From assembly GCA_023255235.1 (NCBI GenBank), contig JALRJA010000422.1, forward strand, positions 1 through 9,017: DNA of 9,017 bases, read 5' to 3'. This document shows, in pieces, positions 1 through 6,171 of the stretch; position 1 is the stretch's first letter; each line of letters starts with the position of its first letter. This stretch comes from Flaviramulus sp. GTDB taxonomy: Bacteria > Bacteroidota > Bacteroidia > Flavobacteriales > Flavobacteriaceae. The position numbers and the translations under genes are program-made. The notes under the pieces were generated by a model, which saw only the letters and a program-made list of their open reading frames with translations, did no database searches and had not been told where the DNA came from.

Positions 1-525
1 AATGTACTTGTAATAGTATCATACAGTTTAGAAAAAATAGAAAAAAATGGGGCTTTAAAATTAAAAGAACTTTATAATAAAGCTATACAAAATAACTACA
101 AAATTATTGGTTTAACAGCATCGGGTAAAGATTCAAAACAAGCCATTAACAAAGCTTATAATATAGATATAAACTGGTATTTATGCGATGAAAAAGCCCT
201 GAAAACAATAGTGAGATCAAACCCCGGAGTTTTACATATAAATAAAGGTACCGTTATGCAAAAAGTACATTGGAATGATATAGAAGACCTAGCATTACCA
301 ATGGTAGAAAGAAAACAAGACACTGTAAAAAACGCATCTGTTTTATACATAATAGACGATATAATTTCTACAAAAGAAGACATTGATAATTTAGACCAAA
401 ATAATATTGAAAGCGTTAATGTTTATAAAGGCGAATCTGCAAAACAAGTTTTAGATTCAATCAACCATATAAACAATACAACCTACACAGAGTATGTAAA
501 AGTGATGCTTAAAAAACAAGAATAA
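1..525 (+). CDS. C-terminal part of a BT_3928-like protein (redoxin-like domain), 5' end missing
   Basis: The reading frame is open from base 1 to a TAA at 523-525, so this is the last 174 residues of a longer protein that begins before the window. The visible part looks like a redoxin-like fold: a beta strand (VLVIVSYSLEK), a helix, a second strand (KIIGLTAS), then NPGVLHINKGTV, which resembles the proline-bearing loop and final strands of thioredoxin-fold proteins. No CxxC motif is visible in this part. In Bacteroidota, proteins called BT_3928 family have a DoxX-like membrane N-terminus followed by such a domain and precede an ABC permease, a TlpA-like protein and tpiA, which is the order seen here. 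The family assignment rests on that context and on recall. A GTG at 211 is internal and should not be taken as the start. It is probably the upstream member of the operon running to clpS. Confidence 0.7.
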   Translation, partial: NVLVIVSYSLEKIEKNGALKLKELYNKAIQNNYKIIGLTASGKDSKQAINKAYNIDINWYLCDEKALKTIVRSNPGVLHINKGTVMQKVHWNDIEDLALPMVERKQDTVKNASVLYIIDDIISTKEDIDNLDQNNIESVNVYKGESAKQVLDSINHINNTTYTEYVKVMLKKQE

Positions 526-556
526 TTTAAAGCCATAACAACATAATTTTTATAAA

Positions 557-1636
557 CTGATAAACTACTTACTAAATAAAATCACCTATGCTTTACTCAC
601 ACTATTAGGAGTAGTTACTGTTATTTTCTTTTTATTTAACGTACTTCCGGGTGATCCAGCTAGAATGATGTTAGGACAAAATGAAGACAGCCAACAATTA
701 GCTATTGTAAAGCAAAAATACGGATTTGATAAACCCATAAGCACACAGTACTTATATTATATAAACGATTTATCACCCATTTCCTTTCATTCGCAAAACA
801 CCAACCACTACACTTTTTTAAGAGACGGAAAATACCATGCAAAAACGCTTTTTACAATAAAAAACACAGCTGTTGTATTAAAATTTCCATATCTAAGAGA
901 ATCCTTTACAAAACAAGGAAAAAATGTAAATCAAGTATTAAAAGAAACTTTGCCAAACACCTTTGTTTTGGCAGTTTCGGCTATAATTATAGCTATTTTT
1001 TTCGGCGTTCTTTTAGGAATAGTTTCAGCACTTTATAAAGATAAATGGCTAGACAAAACCATACAAATTTTTAGTACCTTTGGCATGAGTGTACCATCGT
1101 TTTTTAGTGCCATACTAGTTGCTTGGCTTTTTGGTTACATATTGCATAAATATACCCATTTAGAAATGACAGGAAGCCTTTTTGAATTAGACGATTTTGG
1201 CGAAGCCATGCACATCAAATGGAAAAACTTACTATTACCAGCCATTGTTTTAGGCATTCGCCCCTTGGCGGTTGTTATTCAACTCATGAGAAACTCATTA
1301 CTAGAAGTTCTCAATCAAGATTATATTAGAACAGCAAGAGCAAAAGGATTAACCGAGTTTCAAATTATAAAAAAACACGCTATAAAAAACGCATTAAACC
1401 CCGTAGTAACAGCCATATCTGGTTGGTTTGCATCTATGCTCGCAGGAGCCGTTTTTGTAGAATATATTTTTGGGTGGAATGGTATAGGAAAAGAAATAGT
1501 TAACGCATTAAACACTTTAGATTTACCCATTATAATGGGTTCAGTATTAATAATTGCATTACTATTTATAATTATCAATAGTTTTGTCGATATAATTTAC
1601 GCTTGGTTAGACCCAAAAGTCAAGATGAGTTCATAA
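557..1636 (+). CDS. ABC transporter permease, DppB/OppB type, with non-standard start codon
   Basis: This is an inner-membrane permease subunit of the peptide/nickel type. Reading back from the first ATG (665), the frame stays open to a TAA at 536-538 and encodes a typical first helix, YALLTLLGVVTVIFFLF, followed by NVLPGDPARMMLGQ. An ATG start at 665 would delete that helix. No ATG, GTG or TTG exists in this stretch; CTG 557 or ATA 560 are the best candidates, and 557 is chosen here provisionally (359 aa). Residues about 67-131 form a large periplasmic insert. Further helices follow, and the cytoplasmic EAA loop that docks the ATPase lies near residues 249-281, with ARAKGL at 260-265. The C-terminus has the usual GAVFVEYIFGWNGIG and LDP motifs. 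No ATPase or binding protein lies nearby, so the substrate is unknown. It follows the upstream gene after 31 bases. Confidence 0.85.
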   Translation: MINYLLNKITYALLTLLGVVTVIFFLFNVLPGDPARMMLGQNEDSQQLAIVKQKYGFDKPISTQYLYYINDLSPISFHSQNTNHYTFLRDGKYHAKTLFTIKNTAVVLKFPYLRESFTKQGKNVNQVLKETLPNTFVLAVSAIIIAIFFGVLLGIVSALYKDKWLDKTIQIFSTFGMSVPSFFSAILVAWLFGYILHKYTHLEMTGSLFELDDFGEAMHIKWKNLLLPAIVLGIRPLAVVIQLMRNSLLEVLNQDYIRTARAKGLTEFQIIKKHAIKNALNPVVTAISGWFASMLAGAVFVEYIFGWNGIGKEIVNALNTLDLPIIMGSVLIIALLFIIINSFVDIIYAWLDPKVKMSS

Positions 1637-1675
1637 TTTCACATATACTAAGTAAAAAATAAAAATCATATAAAA

Positions 1676-2173
1676 ATGAAAATAAAAAAAAGAGCGGTTT
1701 TATTATCCTTAGCTATAATTAGTTTTTTAAGCTGTAACACAGAAAACCCAACACAATTCACACCAGACGCATTAAACGATACATTTCTAACTTTAGACGG
1801 TAATACCATAGCATTTAAAGACATTTTAGAAACACACAAAGGAAAAACCTTAGTAATAGATATTTGGGCTTCGTGGTGTAGCGATTGTATTAAAGGCATG
1901 CCAAAAGTAAAAGACCTACAACAACAATATAAAGAAGCAACCTATATTTTCTTATCACTAGACAAAACACCCCAAGCATGGAAAAGAGGTATAGAAAAAT
2001 ATCAAGTAGAAGGCAATCATTACTTTATGCACTCTGGCAAAGACAGTGCTTTTGGTAAATTTGTAAATATAGACTGGATACCACGCTATATGGTAATAGA
2101 CACACAAAAAAACATCAAGCTTTTTAAAGCAGTAGAAGCAGATGATAAACGCATAATACAACACTTACAATAA
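1676..2173 (+). CDS. TlpA-like thioredoxin-fold lipoprotein
   Basis: A 165-residue protein predicted to be exported and lipid-anchored. The N-terminus has a basic stretch (MKIKKR), a hydrophobic core and a lipobox ending at Cys20 (FLSC), so it should face the periplasm. The thioredoxin fold carries WASWCSDC, with the redox pair at Cys68 and Cys71, and the cis-proline motif WIPRYMV with Pro136. The dipeptide between the cysteines is Ser-Asp, unlike the Pro-Pro or Gly-Pro of better known members, which may shift its redox potential. Likely role: thiol-disulfide exchange on extracytoplasmic proteins, possibly cytochrome c or membrane-protein maturation as in TlpA/ResA relatives; the real partner is unknown. 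It starts 39 bases after the permease and ends 29 bases before tpiA, so co-transcription is likely. The ATG at 1676 has an A-rich leader, and an earlier start would not improve the signal peptide. Confidence 0.88.
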   Translation: MKIKKRAVLLSLAIISFLSCNTENPTQFTPDALNDTFLTLDGNTIAFKDILETHKGKTLVIDIWASWCSDCIKGMPKVKDLQQQYKEATYIFLSLDKTPQAWKRGIEKYQVEGNHYFMHSGKDSAFGKFVNIDWIPRYMVIDTQKNIKLFKAVEADDKRIIQHLQ

Positions 2174-2202
2174 CTAAAAAACCAATACAAAAGGTAAAAA
2201 AA

Positions 2203-2952
2203 ATGAGAAAAAACATTGTAGCAGGAAACTGGAAAATGAACAACGATTTAGCACAAACAGAAGCATTGCTAAGCAACTTAAAAAAACAAACTAAAACATC
2301 AAATGCAGAAGTAATGGTAGCACCAACTTTCACTAATCTATACCACGCATTTGAAGCCTTAAGAACAACCAATATAGAAGTAGTAGCACAAAACATGCAC
2401 TTTGCAGAAAACGGTGCATACACTGGCGAAATAAGTGCAGCCATGCTAAAAAGCATAGGCATTCAAACCGTTATTTTAGGACACAGTGAAAGACGCGAAT
2501 ATTTTAACGAAACCAACCCCATACTTGCCAAAAAAGTAAACGCAGCCTTAGAAAAAAATATGCGAATTATTTTTTGCTTTGGCGAAGAACTAAGCCACAG
2601 AAAATCAGGAAACCACGAAAAAATAGTTGAAGACCAAATAAAAAATGCCCTATTTCATTTAAAAGCACCCGCATTTAAAAACATAATCTTAGCCTACGAA
2701 CCCGTTTGGGCTATTGGCACAGGCGAAACAGCAAGCCCAGACCAAGCCCAGCAAATGCACGCATTTATAAGAAAAACCCTAGCCAATCAATACGGTCAAG
2801 AAACCGCAAACAACACCTCCATTCTCTACGGCGGCAGCGTAAAACCCGATAACGCCCAAGAAATTTTCAGCAAACCCGATGTTGACGGCGGTTTAATTGG
2901 CGGTGCATCACTCAATGCCAACCATTTTTTTGAAATAGTAAATGCGTTTTAA
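2203..2952 (+). CDS. tpiA: Triose-phosphate isomerase
   Basis: Cytoplasmic glycolytic and gluconeogenic enzyme interconverting dihydroxyacetone phosphate and glyceraldehyde-3-phosphate. At 249 aa it is full length for bacterial TIM. The catalytic set is complete: N9 and K11 in GNWKMN, H94 in LGHSERR, and E166 in AYEPVWAIGTG, which also forms the flexible lid (about 167-174). The phosphate-binding YGGSVKPDN is at 209-217 and GGASL near 233. The ATG at 2203 follows an AAAAGG stretch and an A-run. It sits in the middle of the operon. Its third codon positions are rich in A and C, unlike the lacI-type gene on the same strand. The glyceraldehyde-3-phosphate made by the downstream KDG genes would feed this enzyme, but the two clusters are separate transcription units, so the proximity may be chance. 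Confidence 0.98.
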   Translation: MRKNIVAGNWKMNNDLAQTEALLSNLKKQTKTSNAEVMVAPTFTNLYHAFEALRTTNIEVVAQNMHFAENGAYTGEISAAMLKSIGIQTVILGHSERREYFNETNPILAKKVNAALEKNMRIIFCFGEELSHRKSGNHEKIVEDQIKNALFHLKAPAFKNIILAYEPVWAIGTGETASPDQAQQMHAFIRKTLANQYGQETANNTSILYGGSVKPDNAQEIFSKPDVDGGLIGGASLNANHFFEIVNAF

Positions 2953-2969
2953 AAAACAAAACATAAATA

Positions 2970-3127
2970 GGGCGTTACCCCAATAAAAATTGGGGTCGCG
3001 CTTTCAACTATATCTTTTTAAAACAACCAAGCCAAAACCAACAGCAAACCAATCAAATAAAAAAATAAAACAACCAAACAACACCAAACAACGGTTTTAA
3101 AAAGGATGCCGTTTCAATCGCTAACGC
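2970..3127. repeat. Structured intergenic element with nested inverted repeats
   Basis: The gap between tpiA and prmA contains a set of nested complementary arms. The outer arm is GCGTTA (2972-2977) with TAACGC (3122-3127). GCG (2998-3000) with CGC (3119-3121) continues the same helix. Between these two 5' segments sits a perfect hairpin, CCCCAAT-AAAA-ATTGGGG (2978-2995; A2977-T2996 could extend it). An inner arm, CTTTTTAAAAC (3014-3024) with GTTTTAAAAAG (3094-3104), is extended by AT (3012-3013) pairing with AT (3106-3107) across a bulged G3105. The enclosed loop (3025-3093) is almost purely A and C. TTTCAA occurs on both sides of the internal loop (3002-3007 and 3112-3117). From memory, similar arrangements recur between genes in other flavobacterial genomes, suggesting a dispersed repeat. 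Only one copy is present in this window, and its function is unknown. Confidence 0.6.
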
Positions 3128-3164
3128 AAACAAAATTCTCCAAAAAAAAGCAACAAAAAAAGCT

Positions 3165-4001
3165 ATGACAAACGCCATTTATATAGCATACTACTTTAAA
3201 GTACAACCACTACAACCAACTACCGATATTTTAATAGCACAACTAGGCATAGCCGGTTTTGAAAGCTTTGTAGAAACCCAAGAAGGCGTATCGGCATACA
3301 TTCAAAAACAACAATGGAATAAAACTATTTTAAAAAACATTCAAATACTAAAATCAAAAGAATTTGAAATTAGTTACACATCAGAAGAAATAAAACAAAC
3401 CAATTGGAATCAAGAGTGGGAAAACAATTTCAACCCAATAACCGTAGATAATATATGCACAATAAGAGCTCCTTTTCATAAAAAACCCAACACCAAATTA
3501 GACATAATTATAGAACCAAAAATGAGTTTTGGCACAGGACATCATGAAACCACACACATGATGATACAACATATCTTAAAAAACAACTTTAAAAACAAAG
3601 CCGTTTTAGATATGGGTTGTGGCACCGGTGTTTTAGCCATTCTAGCAGAAAAAAAAGGAGCCAAACCAATAGATGCCGTAGATTATGATAATTGGTGCTA
3701 TGAAAACAGTTTAGAGAATATAGCACAAAATAAATGCAAACACATTACCGTTATACAAGGAGACGCAAGCGTGCTAAAAAATAAAAAATACGACATAATT
3801 ATAGCAAACATAAACCGAAACATTTTGCTACAAGACATGCAAACCTATGTGTCTTGCCTAAACAAAAAAGGAATTCTTTTTTTAAGCGGATTTTATAATG
3901 ACGATATTCCTTTAATTACAGCAGAGTGCGAAAAGAATATGTTAAAATTTCAAGAAAAACTAGAAAGAAATAATTGGGTGTCATTAAAATTTTTAAATTA
4001 G
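3165..4001 (+). CDS. prmA: Ribosomal protein L11 methyltransferase
   Basis: SAM-dependent enzyme that methylates ribosomal protein L11. Its 278 residues have the family layout: a small N-terminal domain (about 1-85, starting IAYYFKVQPLQP) followed by a Rossmann methyltransferase domain. The signature EPKMSFGTGHHETT is at 117-130. The SAM-binding loop VLDMGCGTGVLA is at 147-158, the acidic strand end near D173, and the motif IIANINRNIL at 212-221, equivalent to the NPP/NxN region that positions the substrate. No key motif is missing. The ATG at 3165 gives the expected N-terminus. It follows the structured element and precedes clpS by 31 bases. Loss of prmA is generally tolerated in bacteria, so its role is probably fine tuning of translation. 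Confidence 0.96.
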   Translation: MTNAIYIAYYFKVQPLQPTTDILIAQLGIAGFESFVETQEGVSAYIQKQQWNKTILKNIQILKSKEFEISYTSEEIKQTNWNQEWENNFNPITVDNICTIRAPFHKKPNTKLDIIIEPKMSFGTGHHETTHMMIQHILKNNFKNKAVLDMGCGTGVLAILAEKKGAKPIDAVDYDNWCYENSLENIAQNKCKHITVIQGDASVLKNKKYDIIIANINRNILLQDMQTYVSCLNKKGILFLSGFYNDDIPLITAECEKNMLKFQEKLERNNWVSLKFLN

Positions 4002-4032
4002 TAGTATAATTAACTACAATAGTCAAACAAAA

Positions 4033-4308
4033 ATGAGTAGCAAAGAAAAACAATCAGAAGAATTATTACTCAAAGAAGACATTTCTACACAAAACGAAAT
4101 TATACTTTTTAATGATGATGTCAATACCTTTGACCACGTTATAGAAACCCTAATATATGCCTGCGACCATACACCAGAACAAGCAGAGCAATGCTCTCTA
4201 ATTGTTCATTACAAAGGAAAATGTACAGTAAAAACAGGCTTATATGACGATTTAAAACCACGTTGTTCTATGCTTGTAGAAGCAGGACTAAGTGCCGAAA
4301 TTGTTTAA
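4033..4308 (+). CDS. clpS: ClpS, adaptor for the Clp protease
   Basis: Small cytoplasmic adaptor that brings N-end-rule substrates to the Clp ATPase-protease. The 91-aa product has a flexible N-terminal tail (about 1-20), then the hallmark IILFNDDVNTFDHVI. N27-D28-D29 match the substrate-binding Asn-Asp-Asp, and H59 in VHYKGKC matches the conserved histidine of the N-degron pocket. The C-terminus ends in EAGLSAEIV, the usual ClpS end strand. It is the last gene of the co-directional run. Its stop codon lies only 2 bases from the stop of the convergent transporter gene, leaving no room for a terminator between them. Confidence 0.95.
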   Translation: MSSKEKQSEELLLKEDISTQNEIILFNDDVNTFDHVIETLIYACDHTPEQAEQCSLIVHYKGKCTVKTGLYDDLKPRCSMLVEAGLSAEIV

Positions 4309-4310
4309 AA

Positions 4311-5102
4311 TTATATTAATTCTTTATAAATAATATAAACAGCCATTAGCAAAACAAAATACCCAAAACTTTTTTTGAGTTTATTTCCGCTAATAAATTG
4401 AGATAAAAATACACCTAAAATAATACCAATTATAGCAATAAAGGTAAAAACTAGTAAGAAAAACCAATCTATTGTTAAAGTCTGTACATCACCTAAAAAA
4501 CCTATTAGCGAGTTTATAGTTACAATAATTAGAGAAGTACCAACTGCTTTTTTCATTGGTATATTAGCCCAAATAACCAAAGCAGGCACATATAAAAAAC
4601 CACCACCAGCACCAATAATTCCAGTAATAGTTCCAATAGCCAAACCTTGAAAAAACGTTTTTATATAAGGCTGTTTTGTTTCTAATGTGTCTTTTTCTTT
4701 ACCGTTTTTTATCATAGAAAAAGACGCTAAAAACATAATCATAGCAAAGAAAACCATTATAACCATATTTTTAGTAATGGTAAAATTATCTAAAACGGCA
4801 ATCTGTTCAGGAATAAAAGGAACCAAATAGCGTCTAGAAAGATAAACTGCCATAAACGAAGGAAAAGAAAAGGCTAAACCTACTCTAAAATCTACTAAGC
4901 CTTCTCTAAATTTTTGGTATGTTCCAACCATAGATGATGTACCAACCACAAATAAAGAATAGGCTGTAGCAACAACAGGATTATAACCCAAAAGATAAAC
5001 CAATAAAGGCACCGTAAGAATAGAGCCACCGCCACCTATAAGCCCTAAAACAAGCCCAACAATTAAGGCACCAATATAACCTAAAACGTGTGTAGTATCC
5101 AT
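4311..5102 (-). CDS. TauE/SafE family membrane transporter
   Basis: Integral membrane protein of the TauE/SafE (former DUF81) family; members are linked to export of sulfite, sulfoacetate or related organic anions. The 263 residues are mostly hydrophobic, with about eight membrane helices. They show the internal duplication of the family: GLIGGGGSILTVPLLVY (20-36) in the first half matches GIIGAGGGFLYVPALVIW (161-178) in the second, and the following ATAYSLFVVGTSSMVG (45-60) matches KAVGTSLIIVTINSLIG (185-201). A charged cytoplasmic loop (about 131-148) joins the halves. The substrate cannot be read from sequence, and no sulfur-metabolism gene lies beside it. The start at 5102 gives a very short N-terminal tail, as is common for the family. 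A TAnnTTTG motif lies only 8 bases upstream. Confidence 0.9.
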   Translation of the reverse strand: MDTTHVLGYIGALIVGLVLGLIGGGGSILTVPLLVYLLGYNPVVATAYSLFVVGTSSMVGTYQKFREGLVDFRVGLAFSFPSFMAVYLSRRYLVPFIPEQIAVLDNFTITKNMVIMVFFAMIMFLASFSMIKNGKEKDTLETKQPYIKTFFQGLAIGTITGIIGAGGGFLYVPALVIWANIPMKKAVGTSLIIVTINSLIGFLGDVQTLTIDWFFLLVFTFIAIIGIILGVFLSQFISGNKLKKSFGYFVLLMAVYIIYKELI

Positions 5103-5110
5103 TGCGGTTT

Positions 5111-5118
5111 CAAAAGTA
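5111..5118 (-). promoter_or_regulatory. Possible -7 promoter element for the TauE/SafE gene
   Basis: The reverse strand reads TACTTTTG, a perfect match to the Bacteroidota TAnnTTTG. It ends only 8 bases from the ATG at 5102, which would put the transcript start within a few bases of the start codon. No convincing TTG -33 element was found at the right distance, so this is tentative. Confidence 0.3.
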
Positions 5119-5169
5119 ATGAATAATAAATTTTGAAATAAATTTTTAGCAGACTTTTAAATAAAATAC

Positions 5170-5177
5170 TATATTTG
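5170..5177 (+). promoter_or_regulatory. -7 promoter element of the tRNA-Arg gene
   Basis: TATATTTG matches the Bacteroidota -7 consensus TAnnTTTG and ends 14 bases before the first base of the tRNA, a sensible distance for a short tRNA leader. The -33 region is weak. Confidence 0.55.
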
Positions 5178-5191
5178 CACCCACTTAAAAA

Positions 5192-5265
5192 GGCCACGTG
5201 GCGCAACTGAATAGCGCACTTGATTACGGCTCAAGAGGTTGCAGGTTTGAATCCTGCCGTGGTCA
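5192..5265 (+). tRNA. tRNA-Arg (anticodon ACG)
   Basis: Full cloverleaf. The acceptor stem GGCCACG (5192-5198) pairs with CGTGGTC (5258-5264) with one G-T wobble. The D stem is GCGC (5201-5204) with GCGC (5214-5217). The anticodon stem CTTGA (5219-5223) pairs with TCAAG (5231-5235), with ACG at 5226-5228. The T stem is GCAGG (5241-5245) with CCTGC (5253-5257). A5265 is the discriminator, and CCA is encoded at 5266-5268. The anticodon A34 should be converted to inosine by TadA so that CGU, CGC and CGA are read. Oddities: the D loop reads AACTGAATA where GG is normal, and the T loop reads TTTGAAT where TTCGAAT is normal; the two changes match each other (see findings). It is a single tRNA with its own promoter motif and terminator. 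Confidence 0.97.
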
Positions 5266-5275
5266 CCAGTAAATA

Positions 5276-5303
5276 AAAAGCAAGCTTATTACAGCTTGCT
5301 TTT
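5276..5303. terminator. Intrinsic terminator after tRNA-Arg, probably bidirectional
   Basis: AAAAGCAAGCT (5276-5286) and AGCTTGCTTTT (5293-5303) form a perfect 11-bp stem with a 6-base loop and a T-rich tail on both strands. It ends the tRNA transcript and, read in reverse, could also end the kdgK-eda transcript, for which no other terminator was seen downstream of eda. Confidence 0.85.
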
Positions 5304-5419
5304 GTTTGTTAAAGAAGGGTATATCTATTAAAATTAGATATTATTTCTTAATTTTAGTTTATAAGATTTATTTATAAAAACGGGTTGTTGATAGTTTTAT
5401 TCCAGCATTTCTTTTGCTA

Positions 5420-6097
5420 TTACCCATGAGTATTTCTTATTTCCTTTATAATAGCTAAGGCATTTTTAACATCGTTTTCAAGCTTTTTATAGTCTTTATT
5501 AGCTAAAATATCTTTAGAAATTAATTGAGAACCCATACCTACACAAGTTACGCCTGCTGTAAACCATCCTGTTAAATTTTCAACCGTTGGTGACACTCCG
5601 CCAGTAGGCATGATAGATGTCCATGGTTGAGGCCCTTTAATACCCTTAACAAATTTTGGTCCGTATAAATCGCCTGGAAATAACTTTACTATTTCGCAGC
5701 CTAATTCTTCAGCACGAGCTATTTCAGTTAATGAACCACAACCAGGTGACCAAAGTATTTTTTTACGATTACAAGCAATGGCAATGTCTTCTCTTAAAAC
5801 AGGAGTTACAATAAAATTAGCTCCTAATGCCATATATAAAGAAGCAGCAGCTCCATCGGTTATAGAGCCTACTCCCATTATCATGCCAGGCATCTCAGCA
5901 ATAGCATATTTTATTAACTCATCAAATACCTGATGAGCAAAATCTCCTCGGGCTGTAAATTCCATCAAGCGAGCTCCTCCGTCATAACAGGCTTTCAATA
6001 CTTTTTTACTCAACTCTACATCACTGTTAAAGAACAAAGGAACCATTCCTGATTCTTTCATTGTATTTGCAACTTCAATTCTTGTAAATTGTGCCAT
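5420..6097 (-). CDS. eda: KDPG/KHG aldolase (2-keto-3-deoxy-6-phosphogluconate aldolase)
   Basis: Cytoplasmic class I aldolase that splits 2-keto-3-deoxy-6-phosphogluconate into pyruvate and glyceraldehyde-3-phosphate. It is the final step of uronate breakdown and of the Entner-Doudoroff route, and many members also act on 4-hydroxy-2-oxoglutarate. The 225-aa product has the TIM-barrel signatures of the family: the catalytic Glu in MEFTARG (E46), MGVGSITDG (74-82), the loop LWSPGCGS (115-122), the Schiff-base lysine K138 in IVKLFPGD, and the phosphate-binding MPTGGVSP (163-170). At 225 aa it is slightly longer than the roughly 210 residues of E. coli Eda. It lies 74 bases downstream of kdgK on the same strand, an obvious pathway pair. 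The gap between them has no hairpin terminator, so one transcript is likely. The ATG at 6097 has a T/A-rich leader. Confidence 0.95.
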   Translation of the reverse strand: MAQFTRIEVANTMKESGMVPLFFNSDVELSKKVLKACYDGGARLMEFTARGDFAHQVFDELIKYAIAEMPGMIMGVGSITDGAAASLYMALGANFIVTPVLREDIAIACNRKKILWSPGCGSLTEIARAEELGCEIVKLFPGDLYGPKFVKGIKGPQPWTSIMPTGGVSPTVENLTGWFTAGVTCVGMGSQLISKDILANKDYKKLENDVKNALAIIKEIRNTHG

Positions 6098-6171
6098 TTT
6101 TTTATTGTTTATTTGATAATTGTTGTATTTATAATTTTAGAATTTTTTTTAATTCAGAAACCTCTTGCAGT

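Noticed and set aside
156..383. Reverse-strand 75-codon frame
   Set aside because: Antisense to the well-supported end of the BT_3928-like gene; no motif.
1360..2462. Several reverse-strand open frames of 68-112 codons
   Set aside because: They lie antisense to the permease, the TlpA-like gene and tpiA, all of which have clear family motifs; the reverse products look like nothing known and arise from codon bias.
4311..4338. Hairpin TTATATTA/TAATATAA as a terminator
   Set aside because: The stem is only A/T, has a 12-base loop and lies inside coding sequence; it is too weak to call.
5192..5303. tRNA-Arg as an integration site for a mobile element
   Set aside because: No integrase gene and no repeated copy of the tRNA 3' end was seen in the window.
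5321..5341. Inverted repeat ATATCTA/TAGATAT after eda
   Set aside because: A 7-bp, mostly A/T stem without a U-run on the eda strand; expected by chance in DNA this AT-rich.
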